Position numbers and translations under genes: made by a program. Of a stretch of 64,000 nt of DNA, positions 22,499-34,395 are shown one piece after another. Positions within the stretch are counted from its first letter, which is position 1; every line of letters starts with the position of its first letter. This DNA is from Sporothrix humicola (lineage: Eukaryota > Ascomycota > Sordariomycetes > Ophiostomatales > Ophiostomataceae), in NCBI GenBank assembly GCA_021396245.1, contig WNYE01000002.1:62001-126000 (forward strand). Reading direction: 5' to 3'. The notes below the pieces were generated by a model, which was not told where the DNA came from, ran no database searches, and saw only the letters and a program-made list of their open reading frames with translations.

Positions 22499-23500
22499 TC
22501 ACCCATACTTTTTAAGCAGCTTATCCACGATACTCATGGCACCACTGCGGTAACCGCCGCCAAACATGGCAAAGTGGTTGAGGTGGTGGTAGAGCTCGTA
22601 GAGCGCGACGCGGTCCTCAAACTCGTCGACGGGGTCGTCTTTGGGGACGAGCTGCGTGTACTCGCGCCAAAAGGACGACGAGTAGCCGCCAAACATTTGC
22701 ATAATGCCCAGCTCGTACTCGGAGTGGCCGTAGACGCTGGAGGGGTCGTAGACGAGCTCCTCGGTGCCGGTAGTCTCTCCACCAGCCTTGACAATGCGCC
22801 CCCGTCCGTGGTTGCCGCTCCAGAGGTCGCCGTGGATGGGCACCGGCCGGATTGGCCCGCCGCCATTTTTGGCACTCCTCTGGAGGTGACCATCCCCTAG
22901 CAGACGCGGCACGACCGTCGATGCCAGCCGCTCGACGGCGTCCTCCAGCTTCTTGTCGGTGCCGTTGTTGCGCACGCAGGCGGCCAGGATGTGTCTCAGA
23001 CGGTTGTCTGCGTAAAAGTCGGCCCACGAGGCCTTCCAGGAGTTATCCTGTTCGGTCGACCCGCAGCATGTCGTCACAGGGAAGCCGAACACTTCGCCCT
23101 CTTTAACAGGCGTGTACTCCTTTGTGTGCAGCTCCGCCAGTTTGGACGCGAAGGACCGGCCGCTCCCTTCGGGTCCTCCACTACTTCTTCCCAGCTCCAG
23201 AAAGTCTGTTGCAAGAAAATGTGTGCCGGCGCGGTCCTGCATCTCGCCGTGCGCGTGGGCGCGTGGACAAAAGTCGGCCACGGCATCGGCGACGGCGTTG
23301 AGCGAGGCATGCTCGCCGCGGAACATGGTGGCTGCGTCGGCACCCGAGCCCGTCTTGACAAAGAACTGGACATCTTTGCCGTCTTTTTGACCTGCCAATT
23401 TGTACGTAGACGAAAAGCCGGAGCCGCCGTGGGACTCGATGCGGGCCGTCGCGGGGTCGAGGCCGAGGGCGGCCACAATGGCAGGGTCGACGCCAGGCAT
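22499..23500 (-). CDS. Fructosamine/ketosamine-3-kinase family protein
   Basis: A single exon of 333 aa with the ATG at 23498-23500. The family (protein-ribulosamine/fructosamine 3-kinases, an aminoglycoside-phosphotransferase fold) phosphorylates ketoamine adducts on glycated protein lysines so that they fall off. Seen here are a Gly-rich start (GGSGFSSTYKL, about residues 25-35), the ATP-site lysine in FFVKT (about 49), a Glu in GEHASL (about 63), the catalytic loop HGDLWSGN (about 223-230) and the metal-binding YDPSSVYGHSEYELG (about 251-265). The length is close to the family norm of about 300. All key residues are present, so it should be active. The cytosol is the expected site, since no targeting signal was seen. 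The exact substrate within the family is not resolved. Confidence 0.94.
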   Translation of the reverse strand: MPGVDPAIVAALGLDPATARIESHGGSGFSSTYKLAGQKDGKDVQFFVKTGSGADAATMFRGEHASLNAVADAVADFCPRAHAHGEMQDRAGTHFLATDFLELGRSSGGPEGSGRSFASKLAELHTKEYTPVKEGEVFGFPVTTCCGSTEQDNSWKASWADFYADNRLRHILAACVRNNGTDKKLEDAVERLASTVVPRLLGDGHLQRSAKNGGGPIRPVPIHGDLWSGNHGRGRIVKAGGETTGTEELVYDPSSVYGHSEYELGIMQMFGGYSSSFWREYTQLVPKDDPVDEFEDRVALYELYHHLNHFAMFGGGYRSGAMSIVDKLLKKYG

Positions 23501-25864
23501 GTCTTGGAAGAGTTATTGGGAAAGCTAATCTGTTCGTTTGTCTGTCTTCTTTCAGCCTTGTCTCTCCTCGACGAATCGCTCGTCGGGTACCGGGTATCCG
23601 ATCGGGATTCGGTTCTCAGGTGTTGTGTCGAGTCGAGTCGAGTCAATTTGTCAATTCGTGTTATTCGAATAGGCGATCATTATTTGTTCGAGTCCACTGT
23701 TTGAACTCGTTGTAGTTGTCAGATTGGACATTGTTAAACTGTAAAGTCTTTGTTAAAGGTAGAACTCGGTATCGCGATGAGGGGCAACGACGTAATCGAT
23801 TCACCGATTGGCAGGAACGACAGGTACAGCTTCCCGCCTTAGGTAAGTCGCCAAACACCACCACTACGTTGTATTGATACACAGTATGTCGACCACACTT
23901 CTTCTACCGGCTGCGATCGACATCACCACCCAGAAAAAAAGCTTTGGGAATTTCTCCAAAAACGGCATGCGACACAACCTGCATATTTCAACCGTTCGCG
24001 CGGGAAAAAGTCTCCGCCGTGCAGGATCTGGTAAGGTGGTGTGTCGTCAGTCCAGAGAAACAAAATAACTCAACGACTTGTAATCAAATAAACCATCGCG
24101 AGATCGAGGAAGAATCCGAACGCAAAGTACAGGAAGCACATGTCAATGTCACGATCGAATTGCCTTTCTCGGAATTTCCGAGTGTGAGAGGAGAAAGCGC
24201 ACATGACATCATGTGTTTGCAGCCGTAATACACGGAAGCTACAGGGCTATTAGAGGACGATTTAGAGCACTGGGCCGCTGAAGAAGAAAAGTCGCGTCAA
24301 ACGTTAATCGTCAATTGCAGCCTCGTCTTTGCCACCGAAATGGCAAAATGTAAATGGCAGATGAAAAGTGCAGAAAAAGGTGCGATGCACAGAAACGCAA
24401 TTTGTTGCCCTTCGGAGTTGGCTCGGCAAGCATCCGGCATCGTACTTTGTGTGAATTTGCTGTGTACAATCGCCGCGGGATGTTCCGTAACACGACGAAA
24501 AACGAAAAGGAAAAGGAATCAAACAAAAATTTAACCAGATAAACATGTCGTACAAGTCCATCGTACACATGGTCAATCACCGGCCTTTCTCCGAGACCCT
24601 GAAGCACTCCATTATTTTGTGATATTCTTTTAAAATGTTTTTTATTGTACTATGTATGTATCATATATTTTGCATGACTTTGAGCTTTGTGTTCCGAGTA
24701 ACGCCTGGCCTTGTCCGAGCATATCCCGAGAAAGTGGAAACAGAAGAGGGAATAAAACAGAAAATGAGAAGAAAGGAAAAGAAAAGAAAAGAGAGATGCA
24801 GATCATAGACAGATGGAAATTCGAAGACCGAGAAATGATAGAGCGGGAATCGCCGAAAATTATGTCAGCCGTCGGAGCTGAGAGAAAAGGCAGCAAGAAG
24901 AAGAAAAGTAAGATGCCGAAAATGCTAGACAGGTAAAGGTGACAGGCGAAGAAGATGCCGACGGGAATGTCGGGGAGCGAAAGGGGCGAGAAGGGATGTT
25001 CCGAAATAATGAAGCCGTTCGCCGTTGAAGCCGCCACAAAAGGGATGGCGCAAGGCTCGGGATGTTGTACTTTGTAGTAGTCGTACGTTGTGATGTGATC
25101 GAAGCGCTGTTGTCTGTTGTTGACCGTTATTGATTCCGACTCTCCCTGCGTCGTTGTTGGAGCGGCTGGCGGCTGGGAGAGATGATGTCCAAATTCAACA
25201 GTACTGCAGCTCGCCCTTTGTCGTGGGGTTGCGTTTTGTGACGTTAAGTAGCGTTTCTTTTCGAGGTCCTGTCCCTCTCTGTGCCTCTTCAAGGGAGAAA
25301 GGGACGGGTTGCAACGGTCAAACTTGAATTTGTATGGTCACACGAGGCGCCCTGCAGCTGCCATTTTGTGAAAATGATGGATGGCCTGGCCCCCAAAAAT
25401 CATGTGTTGTGTTCAAGTTGTCTGGACCCTCGCAAAGCTGCCCTCCCCTCAAAACCAAGACACTGGTCATGCAGCCTTGTCAAACGCCAGGCTGTTTTTG
25501 CTTTTCCCAGGGTGTTTTTTCGTTTTTCGTCTTCGCTTTTCGTTCTTTTCTTTTGCCAAGTGTTGTCTGTATGCGCCTAGGCCAATATTGTGGCGTTGAA
25601 CTGGTGGGGGGTTCGGAGCTCGAGAGAAGAAGAGGATAAGTGCAAAACGAAAGGAGAAGAGGGTTGCAGTGGACGATGTTGGGGTTTGCAGATAAGAGTT
25701 CAAGTACGTAAAGAAGAATGCTGGAATGGTGTATCGCTGTTGTAAAAAGAGAAAGAAAATAATTAATGCTGGAAGGCCGCTGCGCCAAGATCTATATCCT
25801 GAGGGTTTTGGTTTGTTTGTATCGTCGGTGAGGTCGGCATTTTCCGTCACGGCCATGCTCGGGT
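23501..25864. other. Intergenic region, 2.4 kb
   Basis: The left end holds the promoter of the ketosamine kinase, including short GAGTC tandem copies at about 23629-23642. The rest shows no gene. The part at 24.6-24.9 kb is purine-rich on the plus strand. ORFs here lack domains and neighbour-like codon use. Confidence 0.5.
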
Positions 25865-26215
25865 CTAATAGTCGTAGACGGAGCTGGCAGCCGAGGCGAG
25901 GGTCACGGACTGCTTGAGCGGACGCATATCCGAGGCCACGCTCTCCTTGCTGCTGTTGGCCTTTTTGAGGAAGTTGAGAGGTGACTTCTTGTCCTTTGAC
26001 GAGGAAGAGACTTTGTGAGCCTTGGGAGCCTTGGGCGGCGCGAGAGTGTGCGAGCCGTACTCCCAGCATGCGCTGCACGGGCACATGGGAGCACCCTCGA
26101 GCTGGCGGCCGCCCTCGAGCTGTGTCGGGTTGGTGCTGGCAAAGATGAGTTCGCGAGGCCAGAAGCTCTTGGATGTGGAGGAGGTGGAAGAGGAGGAAGA
26201 CGTGGTGGGCGACAT
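25865..26215 (-). CDS. Small hypothetical protein with CPCSAC motif
   Basis: A 116-aa single-exon ORF starting MSPTTSSSSS at the ATG 26213-26215, behind a CA-rich leader typical of fungal mRNAs. The frame stays open 34 codons further upstream, but that part looks like leader. The N-terminus is a Ser/Thr run. The middle has FWPRELIFASTNPTQLEGG and then a Cys motif, CPCSACWEYG. The C-terminal half is Lys/Ser-rich (KDKKSPLNFLKKANSSKES) and ends VYDY. Codons are G/C-ending as in the conserved genes, which supports translation. It has no signal peptide or membrane segment, and no family is recognised. The Cys pair could bind a metal or be modified, but that is speculation. Confidence 0.6.
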   Translation of the reverse strand: MSPTTSSSSSTSSTSKSFWPRELIFASTNPTQLEGGRQLEGAPMCPCSACWEYGSHTLAPPKAPKAHKVSSSSKDKKSPLNFLKKANSSKESVASDMRPLKQSVTLASAASSVYDY

Positions 26216-29200
26216 GGTGACGTTTGTCTTGTTGTGTTGTTGTGAAAGGTGAGAAGGTAGTGAGGTGGTGATGTGGTGTATATTGGTGATGTCGAGTAGG
26301 TTGGATGATAAAGTCAAAGTGTAGAGTAAATAAGGTAAAAGTATGAAAGGCCGAAGATGTTGAGAGTAAAGTATGGGAGCACAAAATCAAAAAGAAAAAG
26401 AATCAAAGGAGAGGAGGGGGCTTGGCTGAGACTTATACTAATAGGATATCATTTTACGAGTGAAAGGGAAAGGGAAGGGGAAAGGAGGTGTACACAAGGG
26501 CAAGTACACAAAAAGTTTATTCGGGTAGAGAAAGCCACCAACAAAGCCAAGCAAAAGAAAACGCGTTGGTGTAAGTCTGATAGGAAGGGGGGTGTAGAGA
26601 AAGAGAAAGAGAGACAGGAGAAATGCCTGCGAGGTCGGGTTCCCTCAAAGACCCGAGTGCCACTTGTATTATTTATTGAAAACAAAAAGGCGAAAAAGGT
26701 AGAAAGCAGAAAAAATCAAAGTTGCAGGCCAAAGTCACAAAAAAGAGAAAAGAGACAACAAGTGGAAGTCAGTGGAAAGTGAGTGCCTGGCTCCAACTCC
26801 AACGCTCTTTCCCTTCCCGGGTCCCACACCGGGCTGTTCTTCCCTTACCTTGTCACTTTGGGCTGTTGTGACTAGACTTACATGGCCTTATGGCCCCCAT
26901 TCTTGGCCGTCTGTCAGTCGTTGTTTCTTTCCCATTCGGTCTGGTCGCACCTGCTTGCAAGTATCTGCACTTTTTCTGCTTCTTGCCATCTACTCTTACC
27001 TTTCTTTTCAGAAGCCTTTCTCTGCTCCTTCCTACTTCCGACTTGTTATCACCCCTCCTTCCTTATCCTCTTTTCTTGTCCGGGTTTGAATCGCCGAGCG
27101 TGGGTCTCTCCTTCCTTCGCCCGAACTGGGGTCTTCTTGACACTCTGATTTCTCTCTTTTCTCTCTAGTATTATCTGGGGGCGAAAAGCAGTCCTTTCCC
27201 AAATCGACTTACACCCACTTCCTTGTGAGCAGTGTGAGAAAGTCGACAAGACGCCAAAGAATCGCTTTCACACTAGCCTGGCACCCAGCCTAACCTTTTC
27301 CCTTTCCTCTCTTTCCTCTAGGGTGGACCCTCAGCCTATCAGACCAGGAAGACGGCGCCAATAGGCTCCAAGAAACCCGTGGTCGCATCCCCCCAAGAGC
27401 CCAAACGGCACCAAAATGCACCAAAGCACGCCAAAACGCACCAAAACGGTCCCAAGGCCAGGTCAGGTCCCTCCTTTCCCCTTGCCAAAACCTCATGGCT
27501 CATGCCTTTGTTTCTCTTCCATCGACTGTTATTGACTAGCTAGTCGCACTTGCCTAATAACCTCGGGTTCGTTCTCCGACCCCATGCCAGCATGCCAGTT
27601 CCTACCAAAATATCACGGCAAAAACCAGTAACAAGCCCAAAGTCTAGATCCTTCCCGGCAATGGCTGATTCATCGAGCCCTGTGAGAATGTCGAAGTACT
27701 CCCGAGCATGACATCTGCATCGTTCTTTTCGTTCTCCTCGTTTCTACCTTTCGCTATCGCATCAGCGTATCTTACGCCGCATCGAGAAAACTAAAGGACA
27801 AAAAATTATGGAAATCCCGTGCCATGCTCCACGAGCTCCGAGCTCCATACCCAATCTTACACTCTCTTTTTTCTTATGTTTCTTTCTTTTCTCTCCTCCG
27901 TTCATCGCAGCCCTGCAAAAGCTTGTGCCTCTGCCGCATGACGTATGTTTTTGGTACCTTTTCTCTCTCTTGCCATCCAGCCGTGTCCAATCACACAACC
28001 GTCGCAAATTTGAAGGGAACCAAAACCCAAACGGTCCCTGTCATCAAGACCCGTCGCAACCGTTGAATCGCTAGATATGTCACGATGGAGCTCCGGCGGG
28101 CTGCTTTTCCCTTTTTGCTGTCCCTGACTCCCTCTACACACCACCTGGCCTGATCCGGGTTGGCCAGTCCCGATCCATTGGTAATCTGGCAATGTCGCGA
28201 TGCCATGTCGTCTTTTTTTGTCCTTCTTCAATATTGCGCTTCATCCATTGTCACAGGGCGCAAGGCTTTCTGAAAGTGACTCTTATGCCTCTGATTACTT
28301 ATATCCTCCTGTTGCTCTCCGACACTACTCCTTCTGGTGACAAATGCTCGATCGACATGGCAGACAAAAGCTATGCGAAACCGAAGCCAGCCGGTCAATT
28401 GAGATTCATCTTACTTTTTGGTTATAATGACGTCGCCAGGGCGGTAGAGCTGATCTCACCTTTTGAGGCTCATTTTAGTCACCATACAGCATACGGTTCT
28501 GAGTTCCGACCAGGTCTCTGTCACCCTCCCCCAAGAAACGGAGAAGAAATTCGGAAGTGAATTCCGGGACGGTGGCCTTGTCAGCCTTCCGTTTTGTGAA
28601 TTTTGTAAATGCATCTCAGTCACCGCTTCTTGCTGACGAAGGAAATCTCTTTGCGGGTGCTCCTCTAAATCTTTACGAGCCTCATCTCACGGTCATATTT
28701 CGGGTTCAGTCACGACTCACATGTACAGGCATCATCTTCGTAGTTACGGATCATGCCGTGCTCCACGGACACAAGAGACAGGAGAGGACAAAAAGAGGCA
28801 AAACAATGCGAGAACATGGAAATTGCGATAATACAGACACAGGCGACAGCCATCAGAGCATCACAATCGCAAAAACGTTTCCCCTGCGAACAACATCCAG
28901 AGCAAAAAATTGATTGGCCCGCCCCGGATCCCGTTGTTGGATTTCCGCGGCTACTCAGCCGAGTCACCCCGCGGACGGAGTAAATTGATGAGCTGGGGCT
29001 CAACAGATGCACAAACAATGGGCAAAGCCAGAGAAAATACTAAAGACATGTGGACGTCCAGAATTCACACAGTCAAATCGTACGTTCGGATCTGGCAGAG
29101 GCCGTTCTGAAAAAGGTGACATTCTCGACCATTGACGTCGTAACATCCTAGGAACAAGGGTTTGCCTTTCAACGTCGTACCGTTGCATCAATTCAGGTTC

Positions 29201-30578
29201 CAGATTGGCCCGCAAAAAGGCGAGGTACAAAGTACTTTAAGTTGCCGCACTTGCATAACCTATCCTGTCAATTAAACTAGTCATACAACTATTGTACACC
29301 ATGAAAACGGTCCCTCTGCTGACAGTTTCTCGTATTGCGATGCAGTACGACAAGATATGCTCGAAGATAGGTGCAGACTCAAAGAGTAGAGAAATTCAGC
29401 TGTGTCAGCTGTCTAGTTAAGTTGACCGCTTCCAATAAACATCAAAAAAAGGTACCACGATATTATCATATTGTTCCATTTATCTCTTCCGCCCTACCGG
29501 ACGGCGTTCCGGAGCCGCAGCGAAAACAATATACAAGACATGGCCAAGAGGCCAAAGAGAAGTGTGCATGCAAATGTAGAAAAAGAAAGAGGAAGAAAAA
29601 GAAAGTTTCAAGCTCAGTAAACTCAGCTTTGTTCTAACGCGTCTCTGGATTTTGTGCGCAAGTTTATGTGAAATGCAGTTTGTGGGAAGTTCGGTTATAT
29701 AAGCAAACACGGGTATGGGGCATACGATCTGATAAAACATCGTCACTTTTCCTTGTTTCTATATATGGAAACAGCATCCTTCCCACAAATACCCCATAGC
29801 TCTCTCTCCATAACCTCACAAATCCAATAGAGCTTGCAGGATTAATAAAGCGGGAGAGCTGTCAAACGTTTTGACAATTAAAGTTTTCGGTTGCCGAGTC
29901 TTGTTTGTCCGGGGTAGCAGCAAGGCTACGGGGCAATGGAGGAAAATGAGTAGCCGAGTCTGAGTCTAAATAATGGACTTGTTCCCCCAGCTTGTCTAAA
30001 AGCGCCGCCAAGGCTTGCAGACAAGATAGCTGTTTGTGGGGGCGTCTGGGGAAAGTGAAGAGAGATACAGGGAATAAAATAAAATTTAAGGAAGAAAATA
30101 TAAATAAAAACAAACATAGACTTTGAAAACACGTCATTCACTGGTCGTCTCTGTTAGTAAGACCATATCACCATTGAAGACTACAAAAAACCAAAAGCTA
30201 GTACCAAATCACAAAATCTATTTGTTACGATTAAAAAAAGAGGATGAGTGTGTATGTAAAAAAAAAGAAAATGGGATCCGGGGGGAAGAGCATAAAAAGG
30301 AAATGAGAAGGCGAGGCGTCGATGAAGATGCTTGCTGGTTTTTTATCGGGTTTTGGTATGGTTTGTTTTTTGTCGTGCAATGTCGTTTGTTGGTGGTCTG
30401 TTTATATGCCCCTCCCCTTAGAAAAATTCCCTAGAGATGCCCAAAATGTGCCCAAGAACGGGTGTCCCCTTGATCTCTCTTTTTTTTTTACGTGTCTTGT
30501 CATGACGATTTTACTTCCGCATTGTCATAACCTCCTACTGCTAGATGGTGCACTCGCAGCTCCGTTGTCTCCATCTCT
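26216..30578. other. Intergenic region, 4.4 kb
   Basis: No recognisable gene was found. The left end is the purine-rich (plus-strand) promoter side of the small hypothetical gene. A 10-bp minisatellite lies at 27401-27450. Parts at 28.4-30.4 kb are AT-rich, and the right end is the 3' flank of the succinyl-CoA ligase gene. The ATG-led frame near 28354 (MADKSYAKPKP...) lacks third-position GC bias and any domain. Confidence 0.5.
27401..27450. repeat. 10-bp minisatellite, five units
   Basis: Five 10-bp units follow the consensus CCAAAACGCA: CCAAACGGCA, CCAAAATGCA, CCAAAGCACG, CCAAAACGCA and CCAAAACGGT. Decayed half-units lie on both sides (CCCCAAGAGC before, CCCAAGGCCA after). The period of 10 equals that of the array at 12761 but the sequence is different. 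Confidence 0.8.
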
Positions 30579-32404
30579 CTAGATGCCCAGCGTGAACTCG
30601 ACACCGACATCAATCTCGCGGGCTACAACACGTTAGTATCACTCATATAATAATAAAAATAAAGGGGGCAAAGACGACTTACCCATCTTCACGACCTTGG
30701 ACAGCTGAACGGCCTTCTCGGCGGCGCTCTGGAGGTCATCAATGGAGAAGATCTTGAGGCCCGAGTCGTTGATCAGCTGGTGGGCCTGCTCGACGTTGGT
30801 GCCCTGCAGACGGGCAATGATGGGGATGCGCAGGTTGAGCGTCTCGACCGTCTTGATCAGGCCGTGGGCGATGGCGTCGCACCGCACGATGCCGCCAAAG
30901 ATGTTGACAAAGACAGCCGTCACATTGGACTCGCTGGTGATCAGTTCAAAGGCCTCCTTGATGGCAGCCGGGGTGGCACCGCCACCGACGTCCAAAAAGT
31001 TGGCGGGGGCGCCGCCGTTGAGCTTGATAATGTCCATGGTGGCCATGGCCAGGCCGGCGCCGTTGACCAGGCAGCCAATGTCGCCGTCGAGCTTGATGAA
31101 GTTGAGGTTGGACTTGGCGGCGCGGACCTCCTCGGGGTCCTCCTGGGTGGTGTCGCGCCACTCAAAGACGTCCTTTTGGCGGAACTCGGCGTTGTCGTCA
31201 AAGTTGAACTTGGCGTCCATGCACATGGCGCGGTGGTCCGAGGTTTCCGAGAGGGGGTTGATCTCGATCTGCGTGGCGTCCTTCTCCTGGAAGATCTTGT
31301 ACAGCTTCTGGATCGTGTCCTTGGCCTCCTCGACGCACTGCTCGCTGAAGCCCAGGTTGGTGGCGATGCCGCGGGCAATCTCGTCGGTGACGCCGACGTC
31401 GAGGTCGATGTAGGTCGTGTTGATGGCGTCCGGGTTCTCCTTGGCGACGGTCTCAATGTCCATGCCGCCCTGCGACGAGGACACAATGACGGGCTTCTGC
31501 GTGGCACGGTCCATCAGGACAGCGAGGTAGAACTCGCGGCGCGCAAACTTGCGCTCGCAAATGTAGACGGCGTTGCACAGACGGCCGCCGGCGCCGGTCT
31601 GCTTGGTGACGAGCTTGTGGCCAATCATCTGGTCGGCGAACATCTTGGCCTCGGTGGGCGAGTAGATGATGCGCACACCGCCCTTGAGGCCGTTGTCGAA
31701 AGTACCCTTACCACGGCCACCGGCCAGGACCTGTGCCTTGATGACCATGTCGTCGGTGCCAATCTTCTTGGCCACATCCTCGGCCTCCTGGGCCGTGCGC
31801 GCAACAGAACCGTCGGGGACAGCGATGCCATACTGTGGGAGAGGGAGAGAAGTTAGCATCAGATCCGTATCAGTGTTCCCATATTCCCATATTCTCATAT
31901 CAGCATTCTCGCGGGCCGTTATCTTCCGTCGCAATTCCATCCAGCTATCTGTCCATCCTGCCCATCGTGTCCATTGTGGTCGTCGCAATCGCTTTTCGTG
32001 TTCTCCTGTCCACATGTCTCGTCCAGAGTGATATCGGAACGTACCTTGCGCATCAGGTCCGCAGACAGGTACTCGTGGATGCTGAGAGCTCTCCGCTGCT
32101 GGCTGAGGGCGGGAGCACGGATAACGGAGGGGTTGAGCTGCTGCTGTTGTAGCGAAAGAGAAAAACGTTAGCAATTGGTTTTGTGACAAGAAAGGGTGTC
32201 CGACACTGCAAGAAGTGCGCAAAAACAGCTTGTCCGCAGACCCGAAGGAGGCCGCGATAAGCCGCATCGTGGCCTCAAACCGCGATGCATGCTTTTCCAA
32301 ACAAAACAAGAAAAGAAACAGCTCGGAATGCTGGGACAGTATCTCACCTTGGAGACAGCAAAGGCCGAAGCCAGAGCTCTGCTGCTGCGGCCGAGCTTGA
32401 ACAT
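30579..32404 (-). CDS. LSC2: Succinyl-CoA ligase (ADP-forming) beta subunit, mitochondrial
   Basis: Four exons: 32404-32348, 32143-32045, 31832-30683 and 30622-30579, with introns of 204, 212 and 60 nt, each with a CTAAC branch site. The product is 449 aa. The first two short exons encode a basic, Ser/Ala-rich mitochondrial presequence (MFKLGRSSRALASAFAV) and the first residues of the mature protein (RALSIHEYLSADLMRK). The ATP-grasp domain follows, with the Gly-rich GGRGKG at about 90-95 and metal-site INPLSE at about 243-248. The C-terminal ligase domain has NFLDVGGGA and FGGIVRCDAIAHG. It pairs with the alpha subunit to make ATP or GTP from succinyl-CoA in the TCA cycle. Length and motifs are complete. 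Nucleotide preference is inferred from fungi usually having one ADP-type beta subunit. The frame continuing above 32404 is intronic or leader. Confidence 0.97.
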
Positions 32405-33876
32405 TGTGGTCGGATTGGGGGAGACAAGAAAAGTCGAGCTGTGGAGGAGAAGCTTCGTCGGAAGGTCGGTGAGAGAAAAGAGGGACAGCTGTCAAGTCAA
32501 TCGACAGAAGGGCGACAAAGGAACGAAAAAAAGGCGGAGAGGGGAGAGATTCGAAGATGCGATGCCAATCGAGATGACAGGGGGAGGAAGGGCGGAGGGC
32601 GGAGGTAGGATGGAGGGAGAGGAATATCGTGAAATCGTCGTCGTCGTCGTTAGGGGCTTTCCGAAGGGGGGAATCGACAAAATCCACAAAAACCAAGGGA
32701 GGGGATGTTTTGCTGGTCTTTCCGTTTTTGCTGGACCAAGAAAGTGTTTTGCGCCTCTCGCTGCTCGCTCCTGCTCAAAATGCACCAAAACCTGTACTTG
32801 CTGGCCCCTGTGGCTGGCTGCCCTTCCGCTCTGTTTCGGCCCTCTTTTCACCGGCCGTTCCTGCCTTTCCCATCCTTTTCAGCTATTTTGCTATTTTTGC
32901 TATTATTTTGGATTTATTTTTTATTATTCTAAATCTTTTTTTGTCTGAATTCCATATTTTAGGGTCTGCTTTGCGGGCGGTGAACAAGATAATTTTAGTG
33001 CATTTTTGTCCCATCGAGCCCCTGTTTTATTTTTTACTGGGCCTGAGCGGGCCATTCGGGCGCTACAAAAACGCAGCAAAACGTCAACAGAGCGCCTGAA
33101 GAAGGGAGTTTCGGCTTGGAAATGTCGGTTGTCGGAGAGGTTAGGAAATGACGATTTAGCTGCAACTGCACGCGCTCTGATTGGCCCGGTGGCACCTTCC
33201 TTGCGCTCCACCTGTTGCGATTCCGTCTCAAACATCTCTTGGACCTCTTTCCAAACGGGCCGGGGAACACCGCAACTGCCAACACGTGCATTTCCATGTG
33301 ACTGCCATGGCAGAATATGGAGACGCATCGTTCTTCACCGTAAAAGCGTGAAAGGCCCCGATTAAAAGAATCGTGAACGACCGGGACCGACTTACACGGA
33401 AGCTTGCACCCGTGTTCCGTTTTCGTTTTGTGGGAGCAGACCCCAAGTCGACTGTTGTCTTCCGTGCCTATCGTGCCGTAAACAGATTTTATTTGATTTT
33501 GAGACGGCAGTGTCCTTCCTGTTGACAAGGCTGAGGGACGTGAACTTCATCCGAAGCTGTCTTCGGCAAACGGAATCGGAAGCTATCGGGAGGCTGGTGA
33601 ATATGTTCATAAACTTTTCATTTTTGCTAGCAACGACGTACTTCAGAAAATGCTATTAATGCGAGGATATGACAACAGAAAACGATCAAGGGGAAAAAAA
33701 GAAACAATCAGGATGCCATCCAACTTGGTGAAAGAAAAAGAAGAATGAGAAATGAAGTAAAAGTAAGAACAAGAAAATGTGTGCACACGAACAGAATATA
33801 AACAAACGTGACCCAACAAAAAACGAAAATCAAAAATCGAGGCAATAGAAAAGATATTGCACGCAAAAACGCCGGC
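32405..33876. other. Promoter region of LSC2 and spacer
   Basis: The left 300 bp next to the LSC2 start are purine-rich on the plus strand (C/T-rich on the coding strand), as expected of a fungal promoter or leader. The part at 32880-32960 is AT-rich. No gene was recognised in the rest. Confidence 0.5.
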
Positions 33877-34395
33877 TTAGATAAAACAGTTGGGGCTTGA
33901 CGACAAATGGCCATAGTCCCTTTCCTGTTCTTGCGCCTGGAACCGCTCCACCTCTCGCTGCCACATTTGGATTGTGATGTTTGGGTCGACGAGGCCGGCT
34001 TCAGTATCTCCGTTTTCATCCCCAACCTCCCCTCCATAATGGACCCCATTGCACATCTCGTCGTCCATCTCATTAACGTATCTGGCGTCTCTGTTTTCAA
34101 CCCCATTCGGCCCTGGCATGTCGCCTGCTCTTTTGAACCCCTGCATCTCCTCGTCCTCCTCGTCTTCTTCCATGACGGGCACCAATGTTCGCCACATCCT
34201 GGCTTCTGCCACCGGCGATCGCCGCGGCGAGTAGTCGTACATCTCCTTCTCCGGCTCGTACTCTGCCTCGTAATCCGGCTCGTACCCAGGTTCTGGCTCG
34301 GGCTCGGGCTCAGGAATGCAAATGGAGAGAGGAGCGGGGACAGGCATGGAAACAAGGGCAGGGGCAGGAATAGTAACAGTAGCGGACGGCTGTAA
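33877..34395 (-). CDS. In-frame open extension behind the AP-2 alpha stop, or a separate small acidic protein
   Basis: The codon after the AP-2 alpha TAG (34398-34396) starts an open stretch of 172 codons in the same frame, ending at TAA 33879-33877. If read independently, the first ATG is at 34347 and gives 156 aa. The sequence has a short Thr/Ala/Pro linker, an acidic Pro-Glu-Tyr repeat (PEPEPEPEPGYEPDYEAEYE), a Glu/Asp cluster (MEEDEEDEEM) and a probable helix near the end (IQMWQREVERFQAQEQERDYG). Codon use leans to G/C endings, so it looks coding. Only 48 bp separate the AP-2 stop from the ATG, which leaves no room for an ordinary promoter. Options are stop-codon read-through, alternative splicing, a recently truncated AP-2 tail, or a small gene transcribed from within AP-2. 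No family is recognised. Confidence 0.42.
   Translation of the reverse strand, partial: LQPSATVTIPAPALVSMPVPAPLSICIPEPEPEPEPGYEPDYEAEYEPEKEMYDYSPRRSPVAEARMWRTLVPVMEEDEEDEEMQGFKRAGDMPGPNGVENRDARYVNEMDDEMCNGVHYGGEVGDENGDTEAGLVDPNITIQMWQREVERFQAQEQERDYGHLSSSPNCFI

Noticed and set aside
28354..28560. Short frame starting MADKSYAKPKPAG
   Set aside because: It lacks the third-position GC of real genes here, and no leader, intron signals or domain were found.
30780..31856. 358-codon plus-strand ORF
   Set aside because: It is the antisense shadow of the succinyl-CoA ligase beta exon 3, for the same reason.
32405..32696. N-terminal extension of the succinyl-CoA ligase frame
   Set aside because: This is promoter/intron read-through in a different phase. 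The real first exon is 32404-32348 with a mitochondrial presequence, and two GT..AG introns follow.
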